Shown here one piece after another: positions 17,800-26,547 of a stretch of DNA of 64,000 bases. The stretch comes from an uncultured Sutterella sp. (lineage in GTDB: Bacteria > Pseudomonadota > Gammaproteobacteria > Burkholderiales > Burkholderiaceae_F). Numbering within the stretch: position 1 is the stretch's first letter; every line of letters begins with the position of its first letter. Position numbers and translations under genes: made by a program. The stretch lies in NCBI GenBank assembly GCA_905197905.1, contig CAJKAP010000002.1, positions 62,001 to 126,000 of the forward strand, written 5' to 3'. The notes beneath the pieces were generated by a model that ran no database searches, had not been told where the DNA came from, and worked only from the letters and a program-made list of their open reading frames with translations.

Positions 17800-18752
17800 T
17801 TAATGATTTCTCCAACGCTAAAAGGCTGACTTTGCAGAAATTGGGCAAAAGGCATGCGTGGTTTACCTGGTTTTTGCAAAACAGTCATTTTGAGGGCACC
17901 TTTCCCACAGGCGACAACTAAGCCGCTGTCCGTGGAGAGGACTTCGCCAGGAGTGCCTTGAGAATCAACAGGCACTGCTTCCCAAACTTTGATTATCAGG
18001 TCGCCAACAGTAAATTGAGTGCCAGGGAACGGGATGTGTGCACGAACTTTCCGAGCAAGAGATTTGGCAGGCTCTGTCCAATCAATAAGCGATTCGGACT
18101 TTAAGAGCTTTTCAGCATAAGTGATCCCCTCGGCGGGCTGAGCAACCCAAGTGAGTTCGTAGGGAGCTTTAAAAGCTTCAACGAGAAGATCGGCTCCCTT
18201 ATTAGCTAGTTTAGCCATGAGTGTTTCACTAGTATCCGTTTCTTCAATCGACGTACGTGCAGTAGAAATCACAGGCCCTGTGTCGAGCCCTTGTTCCATT
18301 TTCATTAGCATCACACCAGTTTCTGCATCGCCTGCCTCGATAGCACGTGCCACAGGAGCAGCACCTCGCCAACGAGGTAGCAAGCTACCGTGAATATTTA
18401 TAGCAGTAATGTCACCATTTTTACCAATCCCACGCGCACAAGTGAGCACAGGAAGAGGCAAAATAAGCCCATAAGCCGCGACAACGAGTACGTCTGCATT
18501 GAGAGTCTTGAGTTTGTCGAAAATCTGTTGACTTTCTTCAGGCGCTTTCTTGACGCTCAAGGTCTGAGGTGTTAGTACTTCGATGTTGTGCTGTAAGGCA
18601 ACCTCCTTGACAGGACTAGCAGTGAGCTTCATTCCGCGTCCAGAGGGGCGGTCCGGTTGGGATAGTACTAAAGCGATTTCGTGGCCAGCATTGATAAGTT
18701 TTTTCAAAGCCGTTGCCGCAAAGTCCGGAGTTCCAGCAAAAATAATTTTCAT
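17796..18752 (-). CDS. fmt: Methionyl-tRNA formyltransferase
   Basis: Fmt formylates initiator Met-tRNA using 10-formyltetrahydrofolate. The catalytic region NIHGSLLPRWRGAAP carries the essential His, and GVMLMKMEQGLDTGPV the catalytic Asp segment. The N-terminal MKIIFAGTPDFAA is the standard start, so I use ATG 18752 rather than the in-frame TTG at 18761; length is then 318 residues. It overlaps rsmB by four bases. In most relatives def lies directly upstream; here a plus-strand hydrolase gene separates them, so fmt-rsmB needs its own promoter in 18753-18863 or depends on read-through from def across an antisense gene. Confidence 0.95.
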   Translation of the reverse strand: MKIIFAGTPDFAATALKKLINAGHEIALVLSQPDRPSGRGMKLTASPVKEVALQHNIEVLTPQTLSVKKAPEESQQIFDKLKTLNADVLVVAAYGLILPLPVLTCARGIGKNGDITAINIHGSLLPRWRGAAPVARAIEAGDAETGVMLMKMEQGLDTGPVISTARTSIEETDTSETLMAKLANKGADLLVEAFKAPYELTWVAQPAEGITYAEKLLKSESLIDWTEPAKSLARKVRAHIPFPGTQFTVGDLIIKVWEAVPVDSQGTPGEVLSTDSGLVVACGKGALKMTVLQKPGKPRMPFAQFLQSQPFSVGEIIK

Positions 18753-18863
18753 GTGAGTCAAATTGAGCGAAATCGGTTAACGGGATCACGAGCTCTCAAA
18801 GGGCTTGATCACAATAGTTTAAGAGACTTTAGACTGAAAAAACGCAAAAGGAGGCAGCGAAAA

Positions 18864-19754
18864 ATGCAATTTGTCGTCAATCATGGTCACAAGATCGCCT
18901 ACTACCAGTACGGGGATAATGCGTCGCCCGCGGTTCTTCTGATTATGGGTATGGGGCTCCCTGGGCGTTGTTGGCCACCGATTTTAGTTCAGAAGCTGAT
19001 TGAAGAAGGCTTTCAAGTCATCATTCCAGACAATCGAGATGCTGGACAAAGTGTGCACTTGACCAATGAGCACGTTGATCAAGGGGATGTGGTCAACGGT
19101 ATATTGAATGCGATCATTGGGCGTCAAGTAAGCCAGGCTAAGTATCGACTGGAAGACATGGCGGTAGACATGGTGCACCTGCTCGATGAACTACAGGTCA
19201 CGCGTGCTCACGTGGTTGGATTCTCGATGGGTGGGATGATTGCACAAATTGTTGCGTCAAATTACCCTGAACGGGTCAGCACCCTAGTGTCGATTTCTTC
19301 CGCAACAGGGCATGTGAGAACGGGTTTAGGGAAATTGATGACAATTTGGTCACTCATTCGCGAACCGAAGGCTCAAGAGCCTTTTGAAAACTACGTGAGA
19401 AACGTGGTGAATGGGCTAGCTGGTCCTGCTTATCAACCCACTCAAGAAGAAATCCACTACATGTACCAACAAATGGAGCAACAACGTTTTGATCGAGAAG
19501 CGCTTTACCGTCAATTGTTGGGAATTTTGGCTAGCGGAGATCGTTCTCCAAGCTTGGCAAAAATAACAGCGCCAGCTTTGGTGATTCATGGTAAAAACGA
19601 TCCGTTGTTGCCTTTTGCGGCAGGAGAAGAAACAGCGGCATTGATTCCTGACGCTGAATTGTGGGCTATAGAAGGATTAGGGCATCAGCTTCCAATGAAA
19701 CTCATGCCCCAATACGGCCAGCGTATAGCGCTACATTGTCATAAACGGATGTGA
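18864..19754 (+). CDS. Alpha/beta-fold hydrolase
   Basis: The start is ATG 18864, preceded by a near-perfect AAGGAGG (18848-18854); the frame is open 61 codons upstream but overlaps fmt antisense. The 296-residue product is an alpha/beta hydrolase: the oxyanion region is MGMGLPGRCW, the nucleophile elbow GFSMGGM carries the serine, the acid is likely in GKNDPLLP, and the histidine in GLGHQLP. It resembles the broad esterase/lactonase/haloperoxidase-like group; the substrate cannot be deduced. It lies on the strand opposite to its flanking genes fmt and def and ends 23 bases before the def stop. The placement looks like an insertion into the def-fmt pair. Confidence 0.85.
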   Translation: MQFVVNHGHKIAYYQYGDNASPAVLLIMGMGLPGRCWPPILVQKLIEEGFQVIIPDNRDAGQSVHLTNEHVDQGDVVNGILNAIIGRQVSQAKYRLEDMAVDMVHLLDELQVTRAHVVGFSMGGMIAQIVASNYPERVSTLVSISSATGHVRTGLGKLMTIWSLIREPKAQEPFENYVRNVVNGLAGPAYQPTQEEIHYMYQQMEQQRFDREALYRQLLGILASGDRSPSLAKITAPALVIHGKNDPLLPFAAGEETAALIPDAELWAIEGLGHQLPMKLMPQYGQRIALHCHKRM

Positions 19755-19777
19755 ACCGCTAGAAGAAGGATGCAGTT

Positions 19778-20311
19778 TTAGGCGGTCTTATCGCTTTCGG
19801 CTTCCTTCTCTTTTTCAGCACGAAGTTTGCGTAGCTTGACGCGCGCTCGATCCTTCTTCAAGCGGCTTAAGTGATCAATGAAGACGATGCCATTTAAATG
19901 ATCGATTTCGTGTTGAACACACACAGCTAAGAGACCATCTGCTTCAAGCTCGAAAGGATTGCCATCAAGGTCTTGCGCCCGAACGGTGACGCGCTCTGGG
20001 CGCTTAACTTTTTCATATAAACCCTTCAAAGAAAGACAGCCTTCCTCGAATTCTTCGAGTTCATCGCTGCGAGCAATTACTTCTGGATTAACAAACACGC
20101 GTAATTCGTTATTTTCTTCGCTGACGTCAATCACAATTATGCGTTTTAAAATGCCGACCTGATTAGCAGCGAGGCCAACCCCGGGGGCCGCGTACATGGT
20201 TTCAGCCATGTTTGCAGCAAGCTCCTTCAGCTCGTCGTTGAACTCCGTTACGGTTTCAGCATTAGCGGCAAGCGTAGGATGAGGATATTGAAGAATGGGC
20301 AAAAGTGCCAC
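19778..20311 (-). CDS. def: Peptide deformylase
   Basis: Def removes the N-formyl group from nascent proteins, the counterpart of Fmt. The three metalloenzyme motifs are present: GVGLAANQVG (motif 1), EGCLSL with the metal-ligand Cys (motif 2) and QHEIDHLNG with the HExxH ligands (motif 3). I place the start at GTG 20311 because AAGGAGG lies six bases upstream and the protein then begins with the family-like VALLPILQYPHP. The longer open frame to 20362 has no ribosome binding site. Length is 177 residues, ending in a Lys/Glu-rich tail. Confidence 0.94.
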   Translation of the reverse strand: MALLPILQYPHPTLAANAETVTEFNDELKELAANMAETMYAAPGVGLAANQVGILKRIIVIDVSEENNELRVFVNPEVIARSDELEEFEEGCLSLKGLYEKVKRPERVTVRAQDLDGNPFELEADGLLAVCVQHEIDHLNGIVFIDHLSRLKKDRARVKLRKLRAEKEKEAESDKTA

Positions 20312-20387
20312 GAAAGCCTCCTTGTTACAAGTTCTGTCGTTTTCGTTCGACAGATGTAGCAAATAGTGTTCAAAAGACAGTAGGTCG

Positions 20388-20393
20388 ATTATA
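20388..20393 (-). promoter_or_regulatory. Probable -10 box of the def promoter
   Basis: On the minus strand a consensus TATAAT lies about 77 bases upstream of the def start codon. No good -35 hexamer is visible at 16-18 bases, so the promoter may depend on an activator or on other contacts. Confidence 0.5.
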
Positions 20394-20827
20394 GGATGCC
20401 TTGCTTAAAAGGTAGGCAAGAGAAGGAAGAAATGTTGTACAAAGTCTTGTCATCGAAACGGTTTTTGAAGTTCTTTTGAGGAAAAGGTATCCCCTTTTTG
20501 AGGGAAATTAGAGAGAACGTAGGCTCGTGGAACACTATTCGTTTCAAAGGGTTCAGGTCAGATGATGGAATGATAATAGGAAGAGACTTTAAAGATGGTA
20601 GCTAGCTTTTCCATGCTAAAAGAAAGTAATATGATAGGATTGCATTTTTGGCGGGGAACGGCTTGGACCATTGATGTTCCCTTGTTTTATGAGGGATTTG
20701 CGTGGTTTGTAAATACAAAACGCAAGAAAAGAGTCCTCTCAAGAGCATCACCTAACGATATTTTTCCACCCCAAAAGCATAAAGTAAAAGTTTCGAGTCA
20801 TACACTACTAGTGAGCGTATGAACATA

Positions 20828-20854
20828 GTTGATGCCTCTCCCGAGAGTATCAAC
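20828..20854 (+). promoter_or_regulatory. Hairpin in the topB leader
   Basis: GTTGAT (20828-20833) pairs with ATCAAC (20849-20854), and CTCTC (20836-20840) with GAGAG (20843-20847) around a CC turn. This near-perfect 27-base stem lies 38 bases before the topB ATG. No T-run follows, so it is more likely an operator or a 5'-end RNA stabiliser than a terminator. Confidence 0.5.
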
Positions 20855-20892
20855 TACAAATTAATCCGTAAAAAGGAAAGGCCTCTAAGAGA

Positions 20893-23436
20893 ATGGCAAC
20901 ATTAGTTATTGCAGAAAAACCATCCGTCGCTAGTGATATTGCGAAAGCTTTAGGAAATTTTAAAAAAGATGGTAATTTTTGGGTTAGTGCAGATGAAAAA
21001 ATGGTGATCGGTTCTGCGGTTGGCCATTTATTAGAGATCCAAGTTCCTGAAGAATACGATGTAGTGCGCGGTAGATGGACTTTTAAAGCGCTTCCAGTGA
21101 TTCCGCCGTATTTTGAGCTAAGACCCATTAAAAAGACTCAAGAAAAGCTCAAAGAATTGACCAAAATGATTCGTAGTGCCAAGATTACGGAACTTGTTAA
21201 CGCATGCGACGCGGGACGAGAAGGGGAGCTGATTTTTAAGTACATTGTACAAGCCTGTAAGAGCAAGAAACCTATAAAACGCTTGTGGCTTCAGTCCATG
21301 ACAAAGGATGCTATTCGATTGGGATTTGAGTCCTTGAAAGAAAACCAAGAAATGGTAAACCTTGAAGATGCCGCACGTTGTCGTTCTGAAGCGGACTGGC
21401 TTGTTGGCATAAATGCAACGCGCGCAATGACGGCGTTTAACTCTAAGGAAGGTGGTTTCATCTTAACAACAGTGGGTCGCGTACAAACGCCAACTTTAGC
21501 GTTGGTTGTGCGCCGTGAAAATGAAATTCGCGCTTTCGTCCCAAAACCCTATTGGACGATTCGTGCAGCCTTTGAGGTTGATGCGGGGCAGTATGAAGGC
21601 GTCTGGATTGACCCCAAATTCAAGAAAGATAAAAACAATGCGGATTTAAAGCAGGATCGCCTTTGGGATAAAGCTGTAGCAGAGCGTATTGTGGCTGAAT
21701 GTGCTGGAAAAATAGGCATTGCAGAAGAAACCTCCAAGCGTACTCGCCAGAATCCCCCCTCGCTATTTGATTTAACGAGTCTGCAACGCGAGGCCAACTC
21801 TCGTTTTGGTTTTTCAGCCAAAACGACGCTCTCCATTGCTCAAAGTTTGTATGAAAAACATAAGGTGCTCACCTATCCTCGCACGGATGCTCGAGCTCTG
21901 CCAGAAGACTACATTCCGACCGTGAATGAAACACTACGACAGCTCTCTGCATTGAATAGCTATGAACTCTTCAGTCAGAAAGTGCTGACGAAGAATTGGG
22001 TTGTGTCTGATAAGCGTGTTTTTAATAACGCAATGATCAGCGATCATTTCGCTATTATCCCTACTGGTCAGTTGCCAAAAGCATTGAGTGAGGCTGAACA
22101 AAAGATTTATGACTTGGTTGTTCGTCGTTTTATCTCCCAGTTCTTCCCAGCTGCTGAATATGATGTTACTACGCGTATCACAACGGTAGAAGGCCATCAA
22201 TTTAAGACCGAAGGCAAGGTTTTGGTGGTCCCTGGTTGGTTGGAAGTCATGGGAAAATCTTTGCGCTCTAATAAAGATGAAATTACTTCGTTAAAACAGC
22301 AGGGTGAAAAAGCACATGTGAATGAGGTCGAGCTTGAGGCGCAAGAAACTCGTCCACCTGCCCGTTACACAGAAGCTACACTCTTGACGGCGATGGAAAC
22401 AGCTGGTCGGCAGCTTGATGACGAAGAGTTGCGCGACATCATGGCTGATAAAGGTTTGGGAACTCCTGCGACCCGTGCAGCTACGATTGAAGGGTTGATT
22501 GAACAAAAGTATATGCGCCGTGAAGAGCGCGAGTTGGTTCCTACTCCGAAGGCTTTTCAACTGTTTGTGTTGTTGAGAGGGCTAAAGGTGAGCGTATTGA
22601 CCGACCCTCGTATGACGGCTGAGTGGGAACACTCGCTCAAGATGATCGAAGAGGGTAAGGAATCGCGTACCCATTTTATGCAAGAAATTAGCAAACTCAC
22701 GGAAAATATAGTGGAGTCTGCTAAACGCTATGAAGGGAACAGCGTTCCTATTGAAAACCCCATTCACATCAAGGCGCCTTGTCCGCAGTGTGGTGGGGAA
22801 GTGGTGGAAACATATCGCCGTTACGCTTGCACGAACCCAGCATGTCAGTTCTCCATTCCGAAACAGGCATCTGGTCGTGTTTTGGATCCTGAAGAAGTGG
22901 AAATACTCATTACCGATAAGCATATTGGGCCACTTACAGGCTTCATTAGCCGCCGTGGCTTCCCCTTTGACGCAGAATTGCGCCTTGTTCAGGAAGAAGG
23001 TCTGTGGCAGTTCAAGTTCGATTTTGGTGAGGATGAAGTAGTAGTGGATCTCACGGAAGACGAGGTCGCTAAGTTTACTACTGTTGGCGTCTGCCCAATG
23101 TGTGGTTCGGAAGTGAAAGATACTCCGACAGGCTATTGCTGTGAGAAGGGTCTCACTGATAGTGCCAAGAAAAAATGTACTTTCCGTATGGGCAAGACCA
23201 TTTTGTCGCGAGATATGGCGCCAGAAGAAGTCGAGAAACTTTTACGAGAAAAGAAGAGTGACCTTTTAACTGGTTTCGTTTCTAAGCGTAAGAAACGCAC
23301 TTTCAGTGCGTTCTTGGTGGTTGGAGAGGATGGTAATGTTGGGTTTGAATTCCCTCCTCGAGATGAGGGTGCTACCTCCAGGGCTCCTGAGAAGACAAAT
23401 CGTCGAACCAACAAGCGCACGAGCTCCAAGAAATAA
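20893..23436 (+). CDS. topB: DNA topoisomerase III (type IA)
   Basis: TopB is a type IA topoisomerase that decatenates replication and recombination intermediates through a covalent 5'-phosphotyrosine. The 847-residue protein has the Toprim domain at the N-terminus (VIAEKPSVASDIAKAL, then NACDAGREGELIF), the TTVGRVQTPTLAL segment, and the active-site Tyr328 in LTYPRTDARALPEDY. The C-terminal 230 residues contain CPQCGG...CTNPACQF and CPMCGSEV...C zinc-finger-like elements and a basic KTNRRTNKRTSSKK tail for DNA binding. It is longer than E. coli TopB (653 residues) because of these zinc modules, as is common in Betaproteobacteria. It is a single gene closed by a clear terminator. Confidence 0.95.
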   Translation: MATLVIAEKPSVASDIAKALGNFKKDGNFWVSADEKMVIGSAVGHLLEIQVPEEYDVVRGRWTFKALPVIPPYFELRPIKKTQEKLKELTKMIRSAKITELVNACDAGREGELIFKYIVQACKSKKPIKRLWLQSMTKDAIRLGFESLKENQEMVNLEDAARCRSEADWLVGINATRAMTAFNSKEGGFILTTVGRVQTPTLALVVRRENEIRAFVPKPYWTIRAAFEVDAGQYEGVWIDPKFKKDKNNADLKQDRLWDKAVAERIVAECAGKIGIAEETSKRTRQNPPSLFDLTSLQREANSRFGFSAKTTLSIAQSLYEKHKVLTYPRTDARALPEDYIPTVNETLRQLSALNSYELFSQKVLTKNWVVSDKRVFNNAMISDHFAIIPTGQLPKALSEAEQKIYDLVVRRFISQFFPAAEYDVTTRITTVEGHQFKTEGKVLVVPGWLEVMGKSLRSNKDEITSLKQQGEKAHVNEVELEAQETRPPARYTEATLLTAMETAGRQLDDEELRDIMADKGLGTPATRAATIEGLIEQKYMRREERELVPTPKAFQLFVLLRGLKVSVLTDPRMTAEWEHSLKMIEEGKESRTHFMQEISKLTENIVESAKRYEGNSVPIENPIHIKAPCPQCGGEVVETYRRYACTNPACQFSIPKQASGRVLDPEEVEILITDKHIGPLTGFISRRGFPFDAELRLVQEEGLWQFKFDFGEDEVVVDLTEDEVAKFTTVGVCPMCGSEVKDTPTGYCCEKGLTDSAKKKCTFRMGKTILSRDMAPEEVEKLLREKKSDLLTGFVSKRKKRTFSAFLVVGEDGNVGFEFPPRDEGATSRAPEKTNRRTNKRTSSKK

Positions 23437-23459
23437 GCTTCCTGCAATCGATAAGTATA

Positions 23460-23501
23460 GGGAGGCAGCGATAGGTTTTTTGATCTTTTGCCTCCCCTTT
23501 A
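23460..23501 (+). terminator. topB terminator
   Basis: GGGAGGCA (23460-23467) pairs perfectly with TGCCTCCC (23489-23496), followed by CTTTATT. It lies 24 bases after the topB stop. Confidence 0.75.
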
Positions 23502-23679
23502 TTCTTCTCGACTGGCTGACCATACAGTTCGCCAGCTTTCCTAGAAAACGACGTACCGTATCCCACGTCTTGGGTTTCTGACCTGTCTTGTAAATGGAAC
23601 AGTTGACGTACGGTTCCACCCCTAGATTGGTTTTCCAATTGGGCTAGTGAATTACCTAACTGGCCAATTGGGAGGGGAG

Positions 23680-23712
23680 AAGAAAAAGGGTGCGCTGTTT
23701 AGGTGCGCACCC
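23680..23712 (-). terminator. Terminator of the CorC/HlyC-type gene
   Basis: Read on the minus strand, GGGTGCGC (23712-23705) pairs with GCGCACCC (23695-23688) and is followed by TTTTTCTTCT. The stem is eight G/C-rich pairs with a nine-base loop, about 27 bases after the gene's stop. Confidence 0.8.
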
Positions 23713-23739
23713 CCTTAGAGGAAGGTTACAGCAAAAAGC

Positions 23740-25098
23740 TTATTCTTCTTTGACTTCCTCTGGGCTTGTTTTTCCAGACACTGACGAGGAAACGCTTGGC
23801 GTTGCTCCTTGGATTGGGTTTTTTGAGACAAAGATCTGGTCAATACGGTTGTTGTCGACGTCAATCACCTCGAATGTATAGCCAGCCCAGGTCACTTTGT
23901 CAGTGCGTTTCGGGATCTTACGAAGCATGTACATCATGAAACCAGCAACCGTTTCATAAGTGGAGTCTTCAGGGAACTCGTCTACATCCAGAGCGTGCTC
24001 TAAATCATCAATTGGCGTAGAGCCATCGACCAACCAGGAACCATCACCACGGTCGATGATTTGCAGTTCGTCTTGCGAGACCACCAAGTCTCCCATTACG
24101 GTACTCATCACGTCGTTCAGAGTGATGACGCCAACTACGAGAGCGTACTCGTTAATAATGACGGCAAAATCAGCCCCAGCGCGTTGGAATACATCCAACA
24201 CTTCAGAAAGCGTCAAACTATCTGGAATAAATGGGCAAGTCTGAATAACACCTTGCTCTTTCAAAGAGATATGTTTTCCGGCAAGTACTTGCTTTAGGAT
24301 GTGCTTAGAGTCGACATAACCAACTACGTGATCAAGGTCATGATCGCAGACCAAGAAGCGGTTGTAAGGCACTGAAGTGATCTTGGCGCGGATATTTTCT
24401 TCAGACTCGTCCAATGTGAAAAACACAATATTTTCTCGAGGAGTCATAGCAGACGGTACTAAGCGGCTTTCCAGATCGAAGACGTTTTGAATAACCGCTT
24501 CTTCTTGAGGAGCAATAACACCAGCAGCGGCACCAGCGCCAACACTTGCCAAAATATCTTCAGAAGTAATGGTGTCTTGCCGCTTGGTTGGAAAACCGAT
24601 CGAGCGCAACAAAGAGTCGGAAAGACGTTCTAACGCGAAAACCAAAGGACGCAAACAAGCGATGCAAAAACGCATAGGGCGAACAACAGCCATCGCTGTT
24701 GCTTCAGGGCGAGCAATCGCTAAGCGCTTGGGGAGTAAATCAGCAAAGATAACGAAGAGCAATGTAGCAAGCGAGAACGAAAGAATAAAGCTCACTTGAT
24801 CAAGAAACTGGTATGGGACGACTTGTTCAAGGCACCACATGAAGAAAGGGGAAAAAGTGGCATCCCCCACGATACCCCCTAACAATGCCACGGCGTTGAG
24901 GCCTAACTGAATGGCAGAGAAGAATTGCCCTGGTTGCTCTTGTAGGTCCAAAACCAATTTAGCTCGACGATCACCTTCCTCAGCGAGAGCTTGCAAACGC
25001 GAACGACGAGCAGCAGCAAGAGAGATCTCAGAGCAGCTCAAGAAGGCGCTAATGAAAATGAGGATAAGCAGTGTGATCAGTTGTGAGTACGAAGTCAT
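23740..25098 (-). CDS. CNNM/CorC (HlyC) family membrane protein with CBS pair
   Basis: A 452-residue membrane protein of the CNNM/DUF21 type, like YtfL and other hemolysin-family proteins. The N-terminal DUF21 domain (about 1-180) has three or four hydrophobic segments starting YSQLITLLILIFISAFLSCSEISLA. It is followed by two CBS motifs (about 200-330; MTPRENIVFF marks the first) and a CorC_HlyC transporter-associated domain near the C-terminus (about 345-430; GDGSWLVDGSTPIDDLE). Family members have been linked to Mg2+/Co2+ or polyamine export and to cytoplasmic pH control; the substrate here is not determined. It is divergent from the aap transporter with 269 bases between starts. Confidence 0.85.
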   Translation of the reverse strand: MTSYSQLITLLILIFISAFLSCSEISLAAARRSRLQALAEEGDRRAKLVLDLQEQPGQFFSAIQLGLNAVALLGGIVGDATFSPFFMWCLEQVVPYQFLDQVSFILSFSLATLLFVIFADLLPKRLAIARPEATAMAVVRPMRFCIACLRPLVFALERLSDSLLRSIGFPTKRQDTITSEDILASVGAGAAAGVIAPQEEAVIQNVFDLESRLVPSAMTPRENIVFFTLDESEENIRAKITSVPYNRFLVCDHDLDHVVGYVDSKHILKQVLAGKHISLKEQGVIQTCPFIPDSLTLSEVLDVFQRAGADFAVIINEYALVVGVITLNDVMSTVMGDLVVSQDELQIIDRGDGSWLVDGSTPIDDLEHALDVDEFPEDSTYETVAGFMMYMLRKIPKRTDKVTWAGYTFEVIDVDNNRIDQIFVSKNPIQGATPSVSSSVSGKTSPEEVKEE

Positions 25099-25280
25099 AG
25101 ACTATTTACCAGGAGTAGCAGGTCTATTATTCTACCATGAGCGCGTAAAGCATTGTTTTTTCGGGTGAATCTTACTTTTTCCTGAAAAAATGAGAAAGAA
25201 TAGTTTGAAAAATACCTTTAACTAAGTGTTGTAATTCCTGCAAAACTCATTTCATTTTGTTGCTTGAGCTTTACAACGAA

Positions 25281-25303
25281 TAGGAAATTCGGTCTAATTC
25301 CTA
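25281..25303. promoter_or_regulatory. Inverted repeat upstream of the amino-acid transporter
   Basis: TAGGAAATT (25281-25289) and AATTCCTA (25296-25303) are inverted repeats with one extra A, separated by CGGTCT. They lie 65 bases before the binding-protein start, in the divergent promoter region. A regulator-binding site is plausible but not shown. Confidence 0.4.
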
Positions 25304-25367
25304 AGGTCTGCCCTTAAAAAGAGGAATATCTCTGCAGGCGTAAACTTCATCACATAGGATTCAAAAA

Positions 25368-26393
25368 ATGAAAAATGCAAAGCTGTTAGCTGCTATGGCT
25401 ATAGTGGCCGCTGGCACCATCGCTTTGCCTGCAATGGCAGGCACAACGTTGGATGCTGTGAAAAAACGTGATTACTTGGTTTGTGGTGTAAACACGTCGG
25501 CTCCTGGGTTTGGTGGCGCTGATAGCCAGGGGAATTGGGAAGGCTTGGATGTGAATATTTGCCGTAGCGTTGCCGCTGCTGTTTTGGGTGATGCTAAGAA
25601 GGTGAAATTCATTCCGTTGACCTCGTCTCAGCGTTTTACTGCTTTGCAGTCTGGGGAAATTGACGTCTTAGCTCGTAACACGACTTGGACCATGACTCGT
25701 GATACGACGCAGGGTGCGATGTTTGTGGGTACGTCTTACTATGATGGTCAGGGCTTCATTGTGCCGAAGGAATACGGCATTAAGAGCATCAAGGAATTGG
25801 ACGGTGCTTCCATCTGTATTCAGTCGGGTACGTCTACTGAAAAGACGTTGGCGGACTACTTCCGCACGAATCACCTCAGGTATAAAGCTGTGGTGTTCGA
25901 TGCCGCTGAGGCCATTCAGGGCGCCTTCTTGTCTGGTCGTTGTCAGGCTTACACGACTGACCAATCTGACTTGGCTGGTATGTTGACGCATGCGCAGAAT
26001 CCTGAAAAATACGAAATTCTTCCAGAAGTGATTTCCAAGGAACCCCTGGGACCAGCCGTTCGCCAGGGGGATGACCAGTGGTTCCAAATTGTTCGTTGGA
26101 CCTTGGCTGCCATGGTTGAAGCTGAGGAACTAGGTATCACGCAGGCTAATGCTGATGAACTGCGTAAGACCAGCACGAATCCTAATGTGTTGCGCATCCT
26201 TGGTGCTAGCGACGACATGGGGCGTGGCATTGGGTTGGACAAAGAATGGTCCTACCGCATCGTCAAGCAGGTAGGTAACTATGGCGAATCTTGGGAAAAA
26301 TACTTTGGTCCGAAATCCGCTCTCAAACTCCCGCGAGGTCTTAACAAATTGTGGACTCAAGGTGGTTTGATGTACGCTCAGCCGATCCGCTAA
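25368..26393 (+). CDS. aapJ: Amino-acid ABC transporter substrate-binding protein (AapJ-like)
   Basis: A periplasmic solute-binding protein of family 3 (polar/general L-amino acids). The 341-residue product has a clear signal peptide (MKNAKLLAAMAIVAAGTIALPAMAG, cleavage after AMA at about 24). The first domain then begins TLDAVKKRDYLVCGVN. Segments such as TSSQRFTALQSGEIDVLARNTTWTMTRD and the C-terminal GNYGESWEKYFG match AapJ/YhdW proteins. It is the first gene of the cluster; a strong terminator-like stem follows it, which should give more binding protein than permease. The two permease genes downstream are the expected AapQ and AapM types. Confidence 0.92.
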   Translation: MKNAKLLAAMAIVAAGTIALPAMAGTTLDAVKKRDYLVCGVNTSAPGFGGADSQGNWEGLDVNICRSVAAAVLGDAKKVKFIPLTSSQRFTALQSGEIDVLARNTTWTMTRDTTQGAMFVGTSYYDGQGFIVPKEYGIKSIKELDGASICIQSGTSTEKTLADYFRTNHLRYKAVVFDAAEAIQGAFLSGRCQAYTTDQSDLAGMLTHAQNPEKYEILPEVISKEPLGPAVRQGDDQWFQIVRWTLAAMVEAEELGITQANADELRKTSTNPNVLRILGASDDMGRGIGLDKEWSYRIVKQVGNYGESWEKYFGPKSALKLPRGLNKLWTQGGLMYAQPIR

Positions 26394-26411
26394 GCGAATC
26401 GCTAATTACGC

Positions 26412-26450
26412 AAAGGCTCCCTGAGATTTTCAAGGGAGCCTTTGTTATTA
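26412..26450 (+). terminator. Attenuating terminator between aapJ and aapQ
   Basis: AAAGGCTCCCT (26412-26422) pairs perfectly with AGGGAGCCTTT (26433-26443), loop ten bases, followed by GTTATTATT. A stem of eleven pairs after a binding-protein gene is the usual way to over-produce it relative to the permeases. Confidence 0.85.
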
Positions 26451-26547
26451 TTGTAAATCCCCTATGTGCAGAAAGTCATTGACAGAATGACGCTACCCCA
26501 AATATCTGCACCATTCCTCTCAACTTTCTTTACAGAAAGAGTACGTG

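Larger units (their letters stand above)
20312..20892. other. 581-base gene-free interval between def and topB
   Basis: No convincing gene is visible. The largest frame, plus strand 20595-20822 (75 codons), has no ribosome binding site and no family resemblance. In many Burkholderiales dprA and a smg (DUF494) gene occupy the space between def and topB (general knowledge of gene order); I see no remnant of either. What it does contain: a TATAAT for the minus-strand def promoter (20388-20393), GGGAAC/GTTCCC and TTTGTA/TACAAA inverted repeats (about 20655-20682 and 20706-20719), and a strong hairpin at 20828-20854 in front of topB. A small RNA cannot be excluded. Confidence 0.6.
23437..23739. 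other. 303-base non-coding interval between topB and the CorC-type gene
   Basis: It contains the two terminators listed separately and, between them, several unexplained inverted repeats: CTGGC/GCCAG (about 23511-23534), TGGAAC/GTTCCA (about 23595-23620) and two copies of CCAATTGGG (around 23637 and 23674). No open frame here looks real. The repeats could be remnants of a mobile element, but no transposase or target-site duplication is visible. Confidence 0.5.

Noticed and set aside
20595..20822. 75-codon frame upstream of topB as a small gene
   Set aside because: No Shine-Dalgarno sequence, no recognisable protein pattern, and irregular composition. I describe the region as non-coding.
23266..23619. 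Minus-strand frame overlapping the topB end, considered as a transposase remnant
   Set aside because: Most of it is antisense to topB, and the unique part shows no transposase motif or terminal repeats.
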